Made by a program: the position numbers and the translations under genes
Part shown: piece by piece, positions 33,055-42,480 of the stretch
Position numbering within the stretch: the stretch's first letter is position 1
Layout: each line of letters opens with the position of its first letter
Assembly: GCF_962719845.1 (NCBI RefSeq)
Contig: NZ_CAUIYF010000008.1
Coordinates: 17,836-81,835 of the forward strand
DNA length: 64,000 nucleotides
Origin: Neisseria uirgultaei
GTDB lineage: Bacteria; Pseudomonadota; Gammaproteobacteria; Burkholderiales; Neisseriaceae
Direction of reading: 5' to 3'
Notes under the pieces: generated by a model
Told to the model about the DNA's origin: nothing
Seen by the model: the letters and a program-made list of their open reading frames with translations, nothing else
Databases searched by the model: none

Positions 33055-35658
33055 ATGAGCAAAACCGTCCGTTATCTGAAAGATTACCAAACGCCTGCCT
33101 ACCGCATTCTTGAAACCGAACTGCATTTCGATATTGCCGAACCGCAAACCGTTGTGAAGTCGCGTTTGACGGTCGAGCCGCAGAGGGTGGAGGAGCCGCT
33201 GGTGTTGGACGGTTCGGCGAAACTCTTGTCCGTCAAAATCAACGGCGTGGCGGCAGATTATGTGTTGGAAGGCGAGACGCTGACGATTGCGGGCGTGCCG
33301 TCCGAACGCTTCACCGTTGAAGTGGAAACCGAAATTTTGCCGGCGGAGAACAAATCGCTGATGGGGCTGTATGCTTCCGGCGGCAATCTGTTTACCCAAT
33401 GCGAGCCGGAAGGCTTCCGCAAAATCACGTTCTACATCGACCGTCCGGATGTGATGTCCAAATTCACGACCACCATTGTTGCGGACAAAAAACGCTATCC
33501 CGTTTTGCTTTCCAACGGCAACAAAATCGACGGCGGCGAGTTTTCAGACGGCCGCCATTGGGTGAAATGGGAAGATCCGTTTGCCAAACCGAGCTATCTG
33601 TTTGCTTTGGTCGCGGGTGACTTGGCGGTCACGGAAGATCGTTTCACCACCATGAGCGGCAGAAACGTCAAAATCGAGTTTTACACCACCGAAGCGGACA
33701 AGCCCAAGGTCGGCTTTGCTGTGGAATCGCTGAAAAACGCGATGAAGTGGGACGAAACGCGATTCGGTTTGGAATACGACTTGGATATTTTCATGGTTGT
33801 CGCCGTGGGCGATTTCAATATGGGCGCGATGGAAAACAAGGGTTTGAATATCTTTAACACCAAGTTCGTCCTTGCCGACAGCCGCACCGCCACCGATACC
33901 GATTTCGAAGGCATCGAATCCGTGGTCGGACACGAGTATTTCCACAACTGGACGGGCAACCGCGTAACCTGCCGCGACTGGTTCCAGCTTTCGCTGAAAG
34001 AAGGGTTGACCGTGTTCCGCGACCAAGAGTTTTCCGGCGACCGCGCCAGCCGCGCCGTGCGCCGCATTGAAAACATCCGCCTTTTGCGCCAGCACCAGTT
34101 CCCCGAAGACGCAGGCCCGACCGCGCATCCGGTGCGCCCCGCCAGCTATGAGGAGATGAACAATTTCTACACCATGACCGTTTATGAAAAAGGCGCGGAA
34201 GTGGTGCGGATGTATCACACCTTGCTCGGCGAAGAGGGCTTCCAAAAAGGCATGAAGCTCTATTTCCAACGCCACGACGGCCAGGCCGTTACCTGCGACG
34301 ATTTCCGCGCGGCGATGGCGGACGCGAACGGCATCAATCTCGACCAGTTCGCCTTGTGGTACAGCCAGGCGGGCACGCCCGTTTTGGAAGCGGAAGGTCA
34401 TCTGAAAAACAATGTTTTTGAGTTGACCATTAAACAAACCGTGCCGCCCACGCCTGATATGGCGGACAAGCAGCCGATGATGATTCCCGTCAAAATCGGG
34501 CTGCTGAACCGCAACGGCGAAGCGGTGGCATTTGATTATCAGGGCAAACGCGCGACCGAAGCCGTGTTGCTGCTGACCGAAGCCGAACAGACCTTCCCGC
34601 TCGAAGGCGTAACCGAAGCCGTCGTTCCCTCGCTGCTGCGCGGGTTCAGTGCGCCAGTGCATCTGAACTATCCGTACAGCGACGATGACCTGCTGCTCCT
34701 GCTTGCCCACGACAGCGACGCCTTCACGCGCTGGGAAGCCGCGCAAACGCTCTACCGCCGCGCCGTCGCCGCCAACCTTGCCGCGCTTTCAGACGGCGTC
34801 GAGTTGCCGAAACATGAAAAACTGCTTGCCGCCGTCGAAAAAGTCATTTCAGACGACCTCTTGGACAACGCCTTCAAAGCCCTGCTTTTGGGCGTTCCGT
34901 CTGAAGCCGAACTGTGGGACGGCACGGAAAACATCGACCCGTTGCGCTACCATCAGGCTCGCGAAGCCTTGTTGGATACACTTGCCGTCCACTTCCTGCC
35001 GAAATGGCACGAATTGAACCGTCAGGCGGCGAAGCAGGAAAACCAAAGCTACGAGTACAGCCCCGAAGCCGCCGGCTGGCGCACGCTGCGCAACGTCTGC
35101 CGCGCCTTCGTCCTGCGCGCCGACCCCGCGCACATTGAAACCGTTGCCGAGAAATATGGCGAAATGGCGCAAAACATGACCCACGAATGGGGCATCCTGT
35201 CCGCCGTCAACGGTAACGAAAGCGATACGCGCAACCGCCTGCTGGCGCAGTTTGCCGACAAGTTTTTAGACGACGCGCTGGTGATGGACAAATATTTTGC
35301 CCTCGTCGGCTCAAGCCGCCGCAGCGACACCCTGCAACAGGTTCAAACCGCCTTGCAGCATCCGAAATTCAGCCTCGAAAACCCCAACAAAGCCCGATCG
35401 CTCATCGGCAGCTTCAGCCGCAACGTCCCGCATTTTCACGCACAAGACGGCAGCGGCTACCGCTTCATCGCCGACAAAGTCATCGAAATCGACCGCTTTA
35501 ACCCGCAGGTCGCCGCCCGCCTAGTGCAGGCGTTCAATCTCTGCAACAAGCTCGAACCGCACCGCAAAAACTTGGTGAAACAAGCATTGCAGCGCATTCG
35601 GGCGCAGGAAGGATTGTCGAAAGACGTAGGCGAAATCGTCGGCAAGATTTTGGATTAA
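33055..35658 (+). CDS. pepN: PepN, aminopeptidase N (M1)
   Basis: PepN is a cytoplasmic zinc aminopeptidase of 867 residues that finishes peptide breakdown. GAMENKGLN is at about residue 256, and the zinc motif HEYFHNWTGNR starts near residue 293 with the third ligand in LKEGLTVFRDQEF. A beta-rich N-terminal domain and a long helical C-terminal domain complete the normal length. An uptake sequence core overlaps codons at several points. DUS terminator after the stop. Confidence 0.97.
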   Translation: MSKTVRYLKDYQTPAYRILETELHFDIAEPQTVVKSRLTVEPQRVEEPLVLDGSAKLLSVKINGVAADYVLEGETLTIAGVPSERFTVEVETEILPAENKSLMGLYASGGNLFTQCEPEGFRKITFYIDRPDVMSKFTTTIVADKKRYPVLLSNGNKIDGGEFSDGRHWVKWEDPFAKPSYLFALVAGDLAVTEDRFTTMSGRNVKIEFYTTEADKPKVGFAVESLKNAMKWDETRFGLEYDLDIFMVVAVGDFNMGAMENKGLNIFNTKFVLADSRTATDTDFEGIESVVGHEYFHNWTGNRVTCRDWFQLSLKEGLTVFRDQEFSGDRASRAVRRIENIRLLRQHQFPEDAGPTAHPVRPASYEEMNNFYTMTVYEKGAEVVRMYHTLLGEEGFQKGMKLYFQRHDGQAVTCDDFRAAMADANGINLDQFALWYSQAGTPVLEAEGHLKNNVFELTIKQTVPPTPDMADKQPMMIPVKIGLLNRNGEAVAFDYQGKRATEAVLLLTEAEQTFPLEGVTEAVVPSLLRGFSAPVHLNYPYSDDDLLLLLAHDSDAFTRWEAAQTLYRRAVAANLAALSDGVELPKHEKLLAAVEKVISDDLLDNAFKALLLGVPSEAELWDGTENIDPLRYHQAREALLDTLAVHFLPKWHELNRQAAKQENQSYEYSPEAAGWRTLRNVCRAFVLRADPAHIETVAEKYGEMAQNMTHEWGILSAVNGNESDTRNRLLAQFADKFLDDALVMDKYFALVGSSRRSDTLQQVQTALQHPKFSLENPNKARSLIGSFSRNVPHFHAQDGSGYRFIADKVIEIDRFNPQVAARLVQAFNLCNKLEPHRKNLVKQALQRIRAQEGLSKDVGEIVGKILD

Positions 35659-35675
35659 GGCCGTCAAACAGAAAA

Positions 35676-35719
35676 ACAATGCCGTCTGAAAGCCCTTGCG
35701 CTTTTCAGACGGCATTTTT
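35676..35719. terminator. Bidirectional DUS-pair terminator after pepN
   Basis: AACAATGCCGTCTGAAA and TTTTCAGACGGCATTTTT enclose GCCCTTGCGC, between convergent pepN and the XRE gene. Confidence 0.8.
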
Positions 35720-35749
35720 GTATTTTGAAATATTGGGTAATTGATTCTT

Positions 35750-36088
35750 TTATTGAGAAGTCTGTTTCAGTGTCTGAATCATGAGGGATTTGAACGACTG
35801 CTGCAAAGGCTTGGGGAGTTGCATGAAGATAAGTTCGATGGGCATATCTTCCATATTTGTTGCGGTATTGTTTTGCTGTCTTTCTAAACTTTCTGCCAAT
35901 AGAAAAATAGACGAAACGGGACAGTCCAAGGCTTCTGACAGATATTTTAGGATAGATTCGCTATATCCTTGGTTACCGTTTTCAAGATTGGAAATATTAC
36001 TTTTTGAGGTATTGGCAAAATCAGCAAGCTGTTGCTGAGTCCATCCCTTTTGTTTCCTTAAGAATCTGATTGCGTGGCTAATGTTCAT
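35750..36088 (-). CDS. XRE-family helix-turn-helix regulator
   Basis: This is a DNA-binding protein of 112 residues. Residues 1-60 form an HTH_3 domain (IRFLRKQKGWTQQQLADFANTSKSNISNLENGNQGYSESIL). The C-terminal half (Gln- and Leu-rich, MPIELIFMQLPKPLQQSFKSLM) probably dimerises. It is divergent from a lipoprotein gene across a 136-base AT-rich gap, so it may regulate itself or that pair. Base composition is lower in GC than in pepN. The target is unknown. Confidence 0.8.
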   Translation of the reverse strand: MNISHAIRFLRKQKGWTQQQLADFANTSKSNISNLENGNQGYSESILKYLSEALDCPVSSIFLLAESLERQQNNTATNMEDMPIELIFMQLPKPLQQSFKSLMIQTLKQTSQ

Positions 36089-36224
36089 GAAATGAATCTT
36101 AGAGACAGGCAGACTCTTTTTAAATTGTATTAATGTATTTATTGGCTAAAAAATATTTTAATTCAATATTTAATACAGCTTTACTGTACCTTATTTTTAA
36201 ACCTCACTTATTTTTGGATAGGAA

Positions 36225-36536
36225 ATGAAAATCAGAAATGGTATTTTTGCCGGAGTCCTTCCAGCAATGTTATTGACGGGTTGTATGGGTGGTTTACCTT
36301 CATGTGGTTCCAGCGAGGCGGAAGGTTTGGTGAAGAAGATTGTTAACCAGAAATCGTTCTTTATCGGTCAGTTTGTTTCATTGGATGATGTAGAGGAGAC
36401 TGCAGCTAATAATGAAGCAGGAATCAGGGTGTGTTCTGCTACGCTGACCACGACGAGAATCAGTAAGGACATTACTTATTCCATCAGGTGGCAGAACAAA
36501 GAAAACAAAGAATATATCTTGGAAATAAATAATTAA
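36225..36536 (+). CDS. Small predicted lipoprotein of unknown function
   Basis: This gene encodes 103 residues starting with a Lys/Arg N-terminus and hydrophobic stretch ending in the lipobox LLTGC (Cys near residue 20). The mature part is polar, with two further cysteines and no motif I recognise. It is AT-rich and lies 14 bases before the DUF805 gene, so they are likely one operon. It may be anchored to the inner or outer membrane. Confidence 0.7.
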   Translation: MKIRNGIFAGVLPAMLLTGCMGGLPSCGSSEAEGLVKKIVNQKSFFIGQFVSLDDVEETAANNEAGIRVCSATLTTTRISKDITYSIRWQNKENKEYILEINN

Positions 36537-36550
36537 AGGAATTTAAAACG

Positions 36551-37183
36551 ATGAAAGGTCAAATTTTAGATTTCTCGATTCAAGCTGGCGGTTTGATTAG
36601 CAGTGAGGACGGTAAACGCTATCCATTTAAAAACGAAGAATGGAAAGAACAGGGCGTACCAACACGAGGGATGAAAGTCGATTTTGATGTTGATGAAGAT
36701 GGGCAGGCGGTAGCTGTTTATAAAGCTTTGGGCGCAAGTTCGACCGGAGGGGTTGCAACCGTTCTGCAAAATGCCTCCCAAACTCGCAATGAAAATGGAC
36801 AGCTTTCTCTCTTTGCTTTGTTCTTGGAAACATTGACCAAACGGTATGCTCAATTTTCAGGTCGTGCTTCTAAAAGAGAATTTTGGGGGTTTTTGCTGTT
36901 TAGAACAGTTGCAGAGGTAGCTATTTTACTTGTTATTGGGATAATGGTCGAAGTTAGCAGGAGTCTTGGTGATATTTTCTCTATTTTATATTTTCTTTTT
37001 ACTCTTGCTGTACTTGTTCCAACAATATCCGTTGGTGTACGCCGACTCCATGACACCGGTAAATCGGGATGGTGGTATTTGATTTCAGTTATTCCGCTTA
37101 TTGGATGGATTTGGTTGATTATTTTATGGTGTCAAGCTTCTGTAAACGAAGATAACCAATGGGGTGGACTGCCTGAGAACTAA
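36551..37183 (+). CDS. DUF805 membrane protein with N-terminal cold-shock-like domain
   Basis: The protein has 210 residues. The N-terminal about 65 residues (KGQILDFSIQAGGLISSEDGKRYPF through VDFDVDEDGQAVAVY) resemble a small OB/cold-shock fold. The C-terminal part (KRYAQFSGRASKREFWGF, then several helices, GVRRLHDTGKSGWWYLI, IPLIGWIW) is typical DUF805. Function is unknown. It follows the lipoprotein gene closely and shares its low GC, suggesting a joint origin. A DUS terminator follows. Confidence 0.8.
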   Translation: MKGQILDFSIQAGGLISSEDGKRYPFKNEEWKEQGVPTRGMKVDFDVDEDGQAVAVYKALGASSTGGVATVLQNASQTRNENGQLSLFALFLETLTKRYAQFSGRASKREFWGFLLFRTVAEVAILLVIGIMVEVSRSLGDIFSILYFLFTLAVLVPTISVGVRRLHDTGKSGWWYLISVIPLIGWIWLIILWCQASVNEDNQWGGLPEN

Positions 37184-37193
37184 ATTTTTCATC

Positions 37194-37237
37194 AAAATGC
37201 CGTCTGAAACGATATTCGGCTTTCAGACGGCATTTTT
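37194..37237. terminator. Bidirectional DUS-pair terminator between the DUF805 gene and relA
   Basis: AAAATGCCGTCTGAAA and TTTCAGACGGCATTTTT enclose CGATATTCGGC, between two convergent genes. Confidence 0.8.
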
Positions 37238-37241
37238 GTAT

Positions 37242-39455
37242 TTAAAGCCGGGTAACGCTCAATACGCCTTTGACGTCGCCGAGGCTAGCGAGGACGCGCG
37301 GGAGGTCGTTGACTTGTTTGACTTCGAGCGTGAACCTCATGCTGGCTTCCAAGTCGCGGGACTGGGTTTGCACGGCGGTAACGTTGAGTTTGTGGCGGGC
37401 GAGTGCATCGGATACGTCGCGTAAAAGCCCTGAGCGGTCTTGGGCGCGGATTTCGATATCGACGGCAAACACTTGCCCTTCCTGCAACGCCGCCCAGCTT
37501 GCGTCCAGCACTTTTTCGGGCGCGTGTTCGGCGAGGTGTTGGAAAGAGGGGCAGGTTTTACGGTGGACGGAAATGCCGCGCTCGCGAGTAACGAAGCCGA
37601 CAATGTCGTCGGGCGGCGCGGGTTTGCAGCATTTGGCCAGCGTGGTCATCAGGCCGTCTTCGCCGTCGATGAGCACGCCGGTTTTGCCGCCTTTTTTGAT
37701 TTTCGACTGTTTGACGATGGTGGTTTCGCTGACGGGCACGGGCGGCGGTTCGTTCAGCGTACCGCAGGCTTTCTGGATGGCGCGGTTGGAAATTTCGCCC
37801 TGTCCGACGGCGGTGTAGAGGTCTTCGGGCTTTTTGTAGCCGAGGTTTTCGGCAAGCTCTTGCAGGTTGGGCTTGGGCGTGAGTTTGGCAAGCTGTTTGT
37901 CGAGTTGGACGCGGCCTTCTTCGCGCACGGTGTCGGCGTTTTGCTGGCGGATGTAGGCGCGGATTTTGCTGATTGCCTTGCCGGATTTGACCCAGCCTTC
38001 GTAGAGCCAGTTGACGGAAGGATGCCCTTCTTTGGCGGTAATGATTTCGACGCGCTGTCCGTTTTCGAGCGGGGTGGACAGCGGCACGATTTGTCCTTCG
38101 ACTTTTGCACCGCGGCAACGGTCGCCCACGCTGCTGTGCAGGGCGTAGGCAAAGTCAATGGGGGTCGCTCCGGTGGGCAGGGAGAGGACTTTGCCGTGCG
38201 GGGTCAGGACGTAAATCGTGTCGTTGAAAAGCTCGGTTTTGAAAGCGGCGGCGAGGTCTTCCTTGCCGCTTTCGGCCATGTTTTCGCGCCAGTCCAAGAG
38301 TTGGCGCAACCAGGCGATTTTCTGCTCGTAGGCGGAATCGCCCTTGCCGCCTTCTTTATAACGCCAGTGGGCGGCGACACCGAATTCGTTGAATTGGTGC
38401 ATGTCGAAGGTGCGGATTTGGACTTCCACGCCTTTGTCTTCAGGGCCGACGATGACGGTGTGCAAACTTTTGTAGCCGTTGCCTTTCGGGTTGGCGATGT
38501 AGTCGTCGAACTCGCCCGGAATCGGCTGCCAGAGGCTGTGGACGATACCCAGCGTGGTGTAACACTCGGGGACGGTATCGACCAAAATCCGGACGGCGCG
38601 GATGTCGAACAGGCCGTCGAAAGTGAGCTTTTTCTTCACCATTTTTTTGTAAATGGAGTAGATGTGCTTCGGTCTTCCGGCAACTTCAAAATGAATATTG
38701 TATTTTTTCAGTTCCGTACGCAGGATATTGAGGAAGTTTTCGATGTATTCGAGGCGTTCGGTGCGTTTTTCGTCCAAAAGCAGGGCGATTTCGCGGTATT
38801 TTTCGGGTTCTTGATGGCGGAAGCCCAAATCTTCGAGCTGCCATTTGAGCTGCCACACGCCCAAGCGGTTGGCGAGCGGGGCAAAAATGTCGAGGGTTTC
38901 TTTGGCAACGGCACGTTTTTCAGGATTGTCGGGAACGTTGCTTAAAAATTGCAGGGTGCGCGTACGCATCGCCAGTTTGATTAACACGACGCGGATGTCG
39001 GTAACCATCGCCAGCAGCATTTTCCGCATAGTTTCGGCCTGCAGGGCGCGTTCTTCGGGCGTGGCGAGGCTGTCCACGCGGGCGAAGTGGGTGAGCTTTT
39101 GTACTTCGTCCACACCTTTGACCAGCTCGGCGACGGTGCTGTTGCAGCGTTCGGAAACCAATAGATTCCAATCGGGGACGTAGCGTCCGATGTCGGCAAG
39201 CAGGGTGGCGGCGACGGCATCGGGCAGCAGGTCGAGTTCGTCGACCATCTGCGCCGCGCCGAGGAAGTGGTCGGACAACGGCTCGCCGTACGGCGTGGCG
39301 GAATCGGCGGGGTAATGCGCTTCCGCCAGCGAACGGGCGGCTAAGACCAGTTTTTTATCGTTGTCCGGCAGCGCGGTGCAGTAGCTGTCGAACCATTCGC
39401 GCAATTCTTGCGGGGTCGCGCTTTGCGTGTCTTGAATCGGGCTGATGGCGGTCAT
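37242..39455 (-). CDS. relA: RelA, (p)ppGpp synthetase
   Basis: This is a ribosome-associated alarmone synthetase of 737 residues for the stringent response. The N-terminal HD hydrolase region is degenerate (LLADIGR where hydrolases have HD). The synthetase part has GRPKHIYSIYKKM, EFDD (315-318, the RelA-type EXDD), GNGYKSLHT and VEVQIRTFDMHQFNEFGVAAHW. TGS (near 395-460) and a C-terminal ACT domain follow. These features say RelA rather than SpoT. Start ATG 39455; monocistronic. Confidence 0.94.
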   Translation of the reverse strand: MTAISPIQDTQSATPQELREWFDSYCTALPDNDKKLVLAARSLAEAHYPADSATPYGEPLSDHFLGAAQMVDELDLLPDAVAATLLADIGRYVPDWNLLVSERCNSTVAELVKGVDEVQKLTHFARVDSLATPEERALQAETMRKMLLAMVTDIRVVLIKLAMRTRTLQFLSNVPDNPEKRAVAKETLDIFAPLANRLGVWQLKWQLEDLGFRHQEPEKYREIALLLDEKRTERLEYIENFLNILRTELKKYNIHFEVAGRPKHIYSIYKKMVKKKLTFDGLFDIRAVRILVDTVPECYTTLGIVHSLWQPIPGEFDDYIANPKGNGYKSLHTVIVGPEDKGVEVQIRTFDMHQFNEFGVAAHWRYKEGGKGDSAYEQKIAWLRQLLDWRENMAESGKEDLAAAFKTELFNDTIYVLTPHGKVLSLPTGATPIDFAYALHSSVGDRCRGAKVEGQIVPLSTPLENGQRVEIITAKEGHPSVNWLYEGWVKSGKAISKIRAYIRQQNADTVREEGRVQLDKQLAKLTPKPNLQELAENLGYKKPEDLYTAVGQGEISNRAIQKACGTLNEPPPVPVSETTIVKQSKIKKGGKTGVLIDGEDGLMTTLAKCCKPAPPDDIVGFVTRERGISVHRKTCPSFQHLAEHAPEKVLDASWAALQEGQVFAVDIEIRAQDRSGLLRDVSDALARHKLNVTAVQTQSRDLEASMRFTLEVKQVNDLPRVLASLGDVKGVLSVTRL

Positions 39456-39597
39456 GATGGGGTCTTCCGTTCCGATAAAAACGAGTTTATTGTAACAGCT
39501 TATTTATTTGCGGTGCATAGGCGGGAAGATAAACTTGTTTCGGGCGGCGCGGGGTGTTAAGGTAGCCGGTACCGACAGGTTGACGAGGAATATTTTG

Positions 39598-40239
39598 ATG
39601 AAACTGTATATTTACGACCATTGCCCATTTTGCGTGCGTGCGCGGATGGCTGCCGGGCTGTTTGGTGCTGACGTTGAAGAAGCCGTGCTGGCAAACGACG
39701 ATGAGGCAACGCCGATCGGTATGATTGGCGCGAAACAAGTGCCCATCCTGCAAAAAGAGGACGGTTCGTTTATGGGCGAGAGTTTGGACATTGTGCGGCA
39801 TTTCGACCGCGAAGGCCGTCTGAAAGACGAAGTCCGCCCCGAGATACAGGCATGGCTGGACAAAGTCGGCAGTTACAACAATAAACTGGTTCAGCCGCGT
39901 ACTGTTAAAATCGGTCTGCCCGAGTTCGCTACTGCCGAAGCGGTTAAATATTTTACAGACAAAAAAGAGAAAAGCATCGGCAGCTTTTCCGCCAATTTGA
40001 ATAAAACCGCCCAATACCTCGAACGGATAAACGCAGATTTGCAAGAGTTGGAGAATTTGATGGACGGTACTTCAGACGGCATCAACGGCGGAATCGGCAT
40101 GGAGGATATTTTGGTTTTCCCCGTTTTGAGGAATCTGACCGTGGTGCGCGGCATCGAATGGCCCCAAAAGGTGATGGGTTATTTGATGACGATGAGTGAA
40201 AAATCAGGCGTGCCGCTTTATTTTGACAGGGCGTTGTAA
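39598..40239 (+). CDS. grxB: GrxB, glutaredoxin 2
   Basis: This is a cytoplasmic thiol-disulfide oxidoreductase of 213 residues of the GST-fold glutaredoxin 2 type. The active site CPFC is at residues 9-12 (KLYIYDHCPFCVRARM), with the cis-Pro segment QVPILQKEDG. The C-terminal helical domain is normal. I chose ATG 39598 because it begins the family motif; the frame is open to 39508. It is divergent from relA. Confidence 0.92.
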   Translation: MKLYIYDHCPFCVRARMAAGLFGADVEEAVLANDDEATPIGMIGAKQVPILQKEDGSFMGESLDIVRHFDREGRLKDEVRPEIQAWLDKVGSYNNKLVQPRTVKIGLPEFATAEAVKYFTDKKEKSIGSFSANLNKTAQYLERINADLQELENLMDGTSDGINGGIGMEDILVFPVLRNLTVVRGIEWPQKVMGYLMTMSEKSGVPLYFDRAL

Positions 40240-40246
40240 AACAGGA

Positions 40247-40282
40247 AAACGCGGCAGGGCAATATGTCCTGCCGCGTTTTTT
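40247..40282 (+). terminator. Rho-independent terminator of grxB
   Basis: AACGCGGCAGG pairs perfectly with CCTGCCGCGTT across GCAATATGT, followed by six Ts. It is not DUS-based, which is unusual in this window. Confidence 0.9.
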
Positions 40283-40309
40283 GGAACGTTTATGCCGTCT
40301 GAAAACCAG

Positions 40310-40948
40310 TCAGACGAACATCTGCACAAACGCAATCACCAGCCGCACAATCTGTGCAATAAACGCACCCAATACGCCCGTCAGCATCAGCAGCAGGATA
40401 ATCCACGTCCCATAGGGTTCGATTTTGCGGAACGCTTGCGAATATTTCGCCGGCAGGAAGGTATCGATAAAAATGCCGCCGTCCGAAGGCAGGATGGGGA
40501 TGATATTGAGCGCGAACAGAATCGCATTGATCAGAATACCGTAGTTTGCCATTTGAGCCAGCGGCATCTGATACGCCCCGCCGACATACGGAGTCAGCAC
40601 CAAAACCACGCCCCACAGAACCGCCATCGCCAGATTCGACAGCAGGCCGGACGCGGCAACGCAACGCCAGGCAAGGCGCGGATTGCGGAAGTTGCGCGAA
40701 TCGATGGGAATCGGACGCGCCCAACCAAATAGAAACGGTGTGAACATCAAAGTAAGCAGCGGCACGATGATTGTGCCGACCGGATCGATATGGGGCAGGG
40801 GGTTCAGTGTCAGCCTGCCGTATTGTTCGGCAGTGTTGTCTCCCCAGTAGCGCGCCGTATAGCCGCGTACCACCTCCCTGACAGTAATGGCAAGCAGTAC
40901 GGGCAGGACGGCAAGCAGGAACACGCCCAAGTCAAAGTTCCGAAACAT
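40310..40948 (-). CDS. M50 site-2-protease-like membrane protein lacking the zinc histidines
   Basis: This is a polytopic inner-membrane protein of 212 residues in the rhomboid-unrelated M50 (site-2 protease) family. Around residue 24 the expected HExxH reads REVVR (ITVREVVRGYTARYWGD), so both zinc histidines are arginines. NPLPHIDPVGTIIVP and the second signature NIIPILPSDGGIF are kept. It is therefore probably not a working metalloprotease. Function is unknown; the reading frame is intact. Start ATG 40948. Confidence 0.8.
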   Translation of the reverse strand: MFRNFDLGVFLLAVLPVLLAITVREVVRGYTARYWGDNTAEQYGRLTLNPLPHIDPVGTIIVPLLTLMFTPFLFGWARPIPIDSRNFRNPRLAWRCVAASGLLSNLAMAVLWGVVLVLTPYVGGAYQMPLAQMANYGILINAILFALNIIPILPSDGGIFIDTFLPAKYSQAFRKIEPYGTWIILLLMLTGVLGAFIAQIVRLVIAFVQMFV

Positions 40949-41156
40949 AATTTTCCTTTATAAAGGTTGATACACAGCCGCAACCGGCTGCCGGATAAAG
41001 GCGGCAATATATCATTTAACCCGATTTTGTTGGAACGGGAAAACAGGCAGAGCCGCTCCATTTGTCCGCAGGCATCTGAGAATTTATCATAATATATTGT
41101 TTCAATATGGATTTTGTGAATATAAAACCTGTAATAAAATAGATTAGAGATACATT

Positions 41157-41405
41157 ATGAATCCAAAAATATGTCCGCGCTGCAACCAAGGAATATTGTA
41201 TATTTTTAAATCAAAATACATTTTGAAAGAAATTATTCTATGTGACGAATGTGATGCCATGTGGTTAAAAGGAATGAAAATTACATATGGAGATTATGAT
41301 AAAGATTTTTATAATTATGAAATATTTATGAATCAAAATGGCGTATCTTCTCCTTGGGAAGAGGAGAATATTTTTTTAACACCTTACTATGAAAATGAAC
41401 TTTAA
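41157..41405 (+). CDS. Small zinc-ribbon protein of unknown function
   Basis: The product has 82 residues. Two CxxC pairs (Cys6/Cys9 and Cys29/Cys32) look like a zinc ribbon at the N-terminus, and the rest is acidic and aromatic-rich. It is very AT-rich compared with tonB next door, so it may be transferred DNA. A short coding-like fragment (ATLLPVEAGFGFKSAGKE) lies just after it and may be a remnant of a larger gene. Function not recognised. Confidence 0.6.
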   Translation: MNPKICPRCNQGILYIFKSKYILKEIILCDECDAMWLKGMKITYGDYDKDFYNYEIFMNQNGVSSPWEEENIFLTPYYENEL

Positions 41406-41562
41406 CGCAGATAATTTTTGGCGCCACCCTGCTGCCCGTCGAAGCCGGTTTCGGCTTTAAATCCGCCGGCAAAGAGCAAAACCAAAACTACAGTATTCAT
41501 ATAAAGGCGAATGATAAAAATAGGTTGCAAATAGGAATTGTTGCTATTATTATGCCCGAATT

Positions 41563-42414
41563 ATGGATAAAGAACGAATTTTAACCCCCGCAGTCGTGTT
41601 TTCCGTCGCACTGCTGCATTTGGCAATGGTGGCATCGCTCTGGCAGGCGCACAAGCTGCCCGTGATAGAGTCAGGAAATGTCATTGAATTTGTCGATTTG
41701 GGCGACTTTGGCGGAGGGGACGGCGCACCCGAAGGCGCAGGCGCGCCTGCCGCGCCCGAACCGCAACCCGAGCCTGAGCAGCCCAAACCTGTCGAGCCGC
41801 CCAAACCGGTTTTGAAGCCGGTGGTTACAAAAAAGGCGGATGCAGATATTCAGCAGCCCAAGGAAAAGCCGAAACCCGAAGAAAAACCGAAACCAGAGCC
41901 TAAGCCGGAAGTGAAGCCGACTCCCAAACCGGTTGAGAAAACGGTAGAGAAGCCGTCTGAAAAACCTGCCGAACATCTCGGCAATACTTCCGCCAAAGCC
42001 GGCAGCGAGAACGGCGGGGGAGAAGGTAAGGGAACCGGTACCAAAGGTGACGGAACGGGACGCGGAGAAGGCAGCGGTAAAGGTAGCGGCGGAGCCAAAG
42101 GCGAGCATGGGGAAGGAACCGGCGGCAGCGGCGGCGGAACAGGTGCCGGCAGCAGTAAAGGCAATCCCCTGCGTGCCAACGGCAGTATTCCGCGACCGCC
42201 TTATCCTACGCTTTCTATGGAAAACGATGAACAGGGTACGGTTGTCCTGAGTGTGATGGTATCTCCGGGCGGTCATGTCGAGTCCGTCAAGGTGGTGAAA
42301 AGCAGCGGTTTTTCCCGTTTGGACAATGCAGCACGCAAGGCGGCGCAAAACGGGCATTTTCAAGCCAATGCCTGGACGGAGTTTAAAGTCCCCGTTAAAT
42401 TTGAATTGAATTAG
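41563..42414 (+). CDS. tonB: TonB, energy transducer
   Basis: TonB (283 residues) is anchored in the inner membrane by one N-terminal helix (PAVVFSVALLHLAMVASLW) and spans the periplasm to outer membrane receptors. A Pro/Glu/Lys-rich region (about 65-135) is followed by a Gly-rich stretch (about 145-205). The C-terminal TonB domain begins near SIPRPPYPTLSMENDEQG and contains SSGFSRLDNAARKAA. exbB and exbD follow in the same direction. It probably serves the receptor at the right end of the window among others. Confidence 0.95.
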   Translation: MDKERILTPAVVFSVALLHLAMVASLWQAHKLPVIESGNVIEFVDLGDFGGGDGAPEGAGAPAAPEPQPEPEQPKPVEPPKPVLKPVVTKKADADIQQPKEKPKPEEKPKPEPKPEVKPTPKPVEKTVEKPSEKPAEHLGNTSAKAGSENGGGEGKGTGTKGDGTGRGEGSGKGSGGAKGEHGEGTGGSGGGTGAGSSKGNPLRANGSIPRPPYPTLSMENDEQGTVVLSVMVSPGGHVESVKVVKSSGFSRLDNAARKAAQNGHFQANAWTEFKVPVKFELN

Positions 42415-42480
42415 GCTGTTGTCGCGGCAGTTTGCGGCAGCTTGGATTTTTGATTTGTTTTTATCAGTTTTGGAATCATT

